In this document: one piece after another, positions 33,221 through 34,600 of the stretch | Numbering within the stretch: the stretch's first letter is position 1 | How the letters are laid out: each line of letters opens with the position of its first letter | DNA from: an uncultured Lachnospiraceae bacterium | Lineage (GTDB): Bacteria > Bacillota > Clostridia > Lachnospirales > Lachnospiraceae | DNA length: 34,600 nucleotides | Direction: 5' to 3' | NCBI GenBank assembly: GCA_949155905.1 | Contig: CASCWU010000034.1 | Coordinates: forward strand, 1 to 34,600 | Notes under the pieces: generated by a model | Databases searched by the model: none | The model's input: the letters and a program-made list of their open reading frames with translations, nothing else | Told to the model about the DNA's origin: nothing | Position numbers and translations under genes: made by a program

Positions 33221-33250
33221 TTGCCATTATAGCATACTATCTATTATAAT
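33221..33250 (+). promoter_or_regulatory. Promoter of the divergent LysR gene
   Basis: TTGCCA (33221-33226), 18-bp spacer, perfect TATAAT (33245-33250). Its -35 touches the -10 of the opposing leuC promoter. Confidence 0.6.
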
Positions 33251-33254
33251 TGAA
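33226..33254 (-). promoter_or_regulatory. Promoter of leuCD
   Basis: On the minus strand a perfect extended -10, TGCTATAAT (33234-33226), with a weak -35 TTCAAT (33254-33249) at 17 bp. A weak -35 with a strong -10 is typical of activator-dependent promoters and fits LysR control. The ATAG-N8-CTAT element within 33229-33244 lies in the overlap. Confidence 0.6.
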
Positions 33255-33312
33255 ATACATATTAAGAATATTAAATATGAATTATAGTTATGATATAGAA
33301 AAGGAGTTTTTT

Positions 33313-34236
33313 ATGGAATTAACGGCAAACCTGACACTTTACCCTATTTTCCAGGCAGTTGCACGAACAGGAAATATTTCCAAGGCTGCCGAGGAGCTTT
33401 ACATCAGCCAGCCAGCCGTCAGCAAGGCCATCCGGCGATTAGAGCAAAGTCTTGGGACAAGGCTGTTCCACCGCAGTTCCCGTGGCGTTTCCCTTACGGA
33501 TCCCGGCAAGCTGCTTTACGAGCATACAAAAGCAGCCTTTTCAGAACTGACCAGGGGAGAAGAGCAGCTCCTTCATGCCAGACAGCTTGGCATCGGCCAT
33601 ATCCGGATCGGTGTTTCTACCACGCTTTGTAAGTATCTGCTCCTGCCTTGCTTAAAGGCCTTTACCGAGCAGCATCCGCACATCCGAATCAGCATTCAGT
33701 GCCAGTCCACCTATCAGACCATGGCGCTTTTGCACAGCCAGAAGGTGGATATCGGGCTGATTGGACAGCCGGAACAGCTTGGCCGCCTAAGCTTTCACAG
33801 CATTGGGGAAATTGATGATAAATTCGTCGCCACTCCTGCCTATCTGAAAAATTTACTGGAACGGGAACCAGAGCTTCCGCCACAGCCTCTGGCCACACAG
33901 CTTTTTCCTTATGCCAATCTGATGCTTTTAGATGAAGAAAATATTTCCAGGCATTACATTGACACCTATCTTCACCGTCACAACATCAAAACCGGCGCCA
34001 TTTTAGAGGTCAGTACTATGGATCTGCTGATTGAGTTTGCCCGGATTGGTCTTGGCATTGCCTGTGTCATCGGCCGCTTTGTGCAGGAGGATATCAAGGA
34101 AGGCAAACTGATTCCCTTATCAGTAGAAATTCCGGTAGAAAAAAGAGAAGTGGGCTTCTCCTTTTCCAAGGAACGCCCACTTTCTGATTCGGCAAACCAG
34201 TTTTTAAGCTTTTGCCGCAGCTTCTTTTCTTTTTGA
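33313..34236 (+). CDS. LysR-family regulator, probably of leuCD
   Basis: 307 residues from the ATG at 33313, chosen for AAAGGAG 7 nt upstream; an earlier in-frame ATG at 33250 lies in the promoter itself. The N-terminal winged helix (FQAVARTGNISKAAEELYIS, QPAVSKAIRRLEQSLG) is followed by the effector-binding domain (GHIRIGVSTTLCKYLLLPCL, VDIGLIGQP, LGIACVIGRFV). The divergent layout with leuC and interlocked promoters suggests it senses a leucine-pathway intermediate and controls leuCD; the ligand is not visible from sequence. Confidence 0.9.
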   Translation: MELTANLTLYPIFQAVARTGNISKAAEELYISQPAVSKAIRRLEQSLGTRLFHRSSRGVSLTDPGKLLYEHTKAAFSELTRGEEQLLHARQLGIGHIRIGVSTTLCKYLLLPCLKAFTEQHPHIRISIQCQSTYQTMALLHSQKVDIGLIGQPEQLGRLSFHSIGEIDDKFVATPAYLKNLLEREPELPPQPLATQLFPYANLMLLDEENISRHYIDTYLHRHNIKTGAILEVSTMDLLIEFARIGLGIACVIGRFVQEDIKEGKLIPLSVEIPVEKREVGFSFSKERPLSDSANQFLSFCRSFFSF

Positions 34237-34287
34237 ATATACTATGCTTCTGCTCTTATACCATTACACCATGACACCGCTACCCCG

Positions 34288-34600
34288 TTACTCCTCTATG
34301 TACGGACGCAGGTTGTGTAAAATCTGCCAATACGCATTGGGATACATATGTAAGCCCTCGGTAGAATATTCCTTTTTCAGCTTTCCGTCTGTATCCTTTA
34401 AACCGTCGTTGACATTGATAAACTGGAAGCCCATCTCCTCTGCCATCGCCTGTACCGCCTCATTTGCCCGCTCAATCGCCTCGTTTGTCCGTGTCAGGAA
34501 CAGATCCGTCCGACGCTCCTTTGGCAGCCCAAAATCATCTACCGTATTGACCGGATAATACGCCATCACATAAACCTTGGTTTCCGGAAGCCGTGTCTTG
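34288..34600 (-). CDS. GDSL/SGNH-type hydrolase, C-terminal part, 5' end outside window
   Basis: About 103 C-terminal residues, frame open to the window edge (RLPETKVYVMAYYPVNTVDD ...). The strand VYVMAYYPVN, the helix with RTNEAIERANEAVQAMAEEM, then FQFINVNDGL and STEGLHMYPNAYWQI match the end of SGNH hydrolases: the last motif places the catalytic His in EGLH where the family has DGLHP. The catalytic Ser and Gly/Asn blocks lie outside. It is convergent with the LysR gene, 51 bp away. The substrate (ester, carbohydrate acetyl group or lipid) is unknown. Confidence 0.75.
   Translation of the reverse strand, partial: KTRLPETKVYVMAYYPVNTVDDFGLPKERRTDLFLTRTNEAIERANEAVQAMAEEMGFQFINVNDGLKDTDGKLKKEYSTEGLHMYPNAYWQILHNLRPYIEE

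Noticed and set aside
1..34600. CRISPR arrays, tRNA, rRNA, IS elements, prophage
   Set aside because: No regular repeat-spacer pattern, cloverleaf, rRNA sequence, transposase, integrase or phage structural gene was seen on either strand.

Overview
The window looks like a chromosomal segment of a Lachnospiraceae-type clostridium (Firmicutes). The evidence is Gram-positive Shine-Dalgarno sites (AGGAGG), low-to-mid GC, a type II NADP isocitrate dehydrogenase, a two-subunit LeuCD, a Cys/Gly-rich small protein of a kind seen in Clostridia, and a four-gene cluster whose two largest members I recall only from Lachnospiraceae genomes. The species cannot be named from the sequence. Almost every gene lies on the minus strand. 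I see no rRNA, tRNA, CRISPR array, IS element or prophage.

Layout. 1-600: 3' end of icd (+). 700-8730: an oligopeptide ABC importer operon (oppABCDF plus a small membrane protein, minus strand), read from a perfect TTGACA-17-TATAAT promoter. Its OppC carries a seven-repeat RCC1-like propeller in its first external loop, and its OppF carries a ~165-residue charged helical insertion inside the ATPase core. 8800-9190: two fused gene remnants. 9248-11885: CBS-ACT protein and Xaa-Pro aminopeptidase. 11968-12567: a Cys/Gly-rich 81-residue protein and a small hypothetical protein, with strong terminators between them. 12572-13781: aroC (+), converging with a 13-kb run of minus-strand genes.

That run (25191 down to 13771) starts with nfo. 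It continues with four closely spaced genes of unknown function: a 1205-aa solenoid-like protein, a 439-aa Hsp70/actin-fold-like protein, a 285-aa TPR-like protein and a 479-aa coiled-coil membrane protein. These are followed by a MATE exporter and a Pst-like phosphate importer (pstS-pstC-pstA, no pstB). The PstS is circularly permuted: its second half precedes its first half, behind an N-terminal membrane segment.

26242-27715: purA with a structured leader. 27887-29766: LysR regulator and ROK fructokinase. 29804-30968: a membrane-linked Mrr-type nuclease, then a BrnA antitoxin whose BrnT toxin partner survives only as a 42-codon internally deleted remnant. 31248-33152: leuD and leuC, separated by a structured spacer and divergent from a LysR regulator (33313-34236). 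34288-34600: 3' end of a GDSL/SGNH hydrolase.

Functional themes are peptide uptake plus peptide trimming (Opp, PepP), leucine, chorismate and purine biosynthesis, and several envelope systems with non-standard architecture. The strongest candidates for undescribed biology are the propeller-OppC importer, the permuted PstS and the four-gene Hsp70-like/solenoid cluster.
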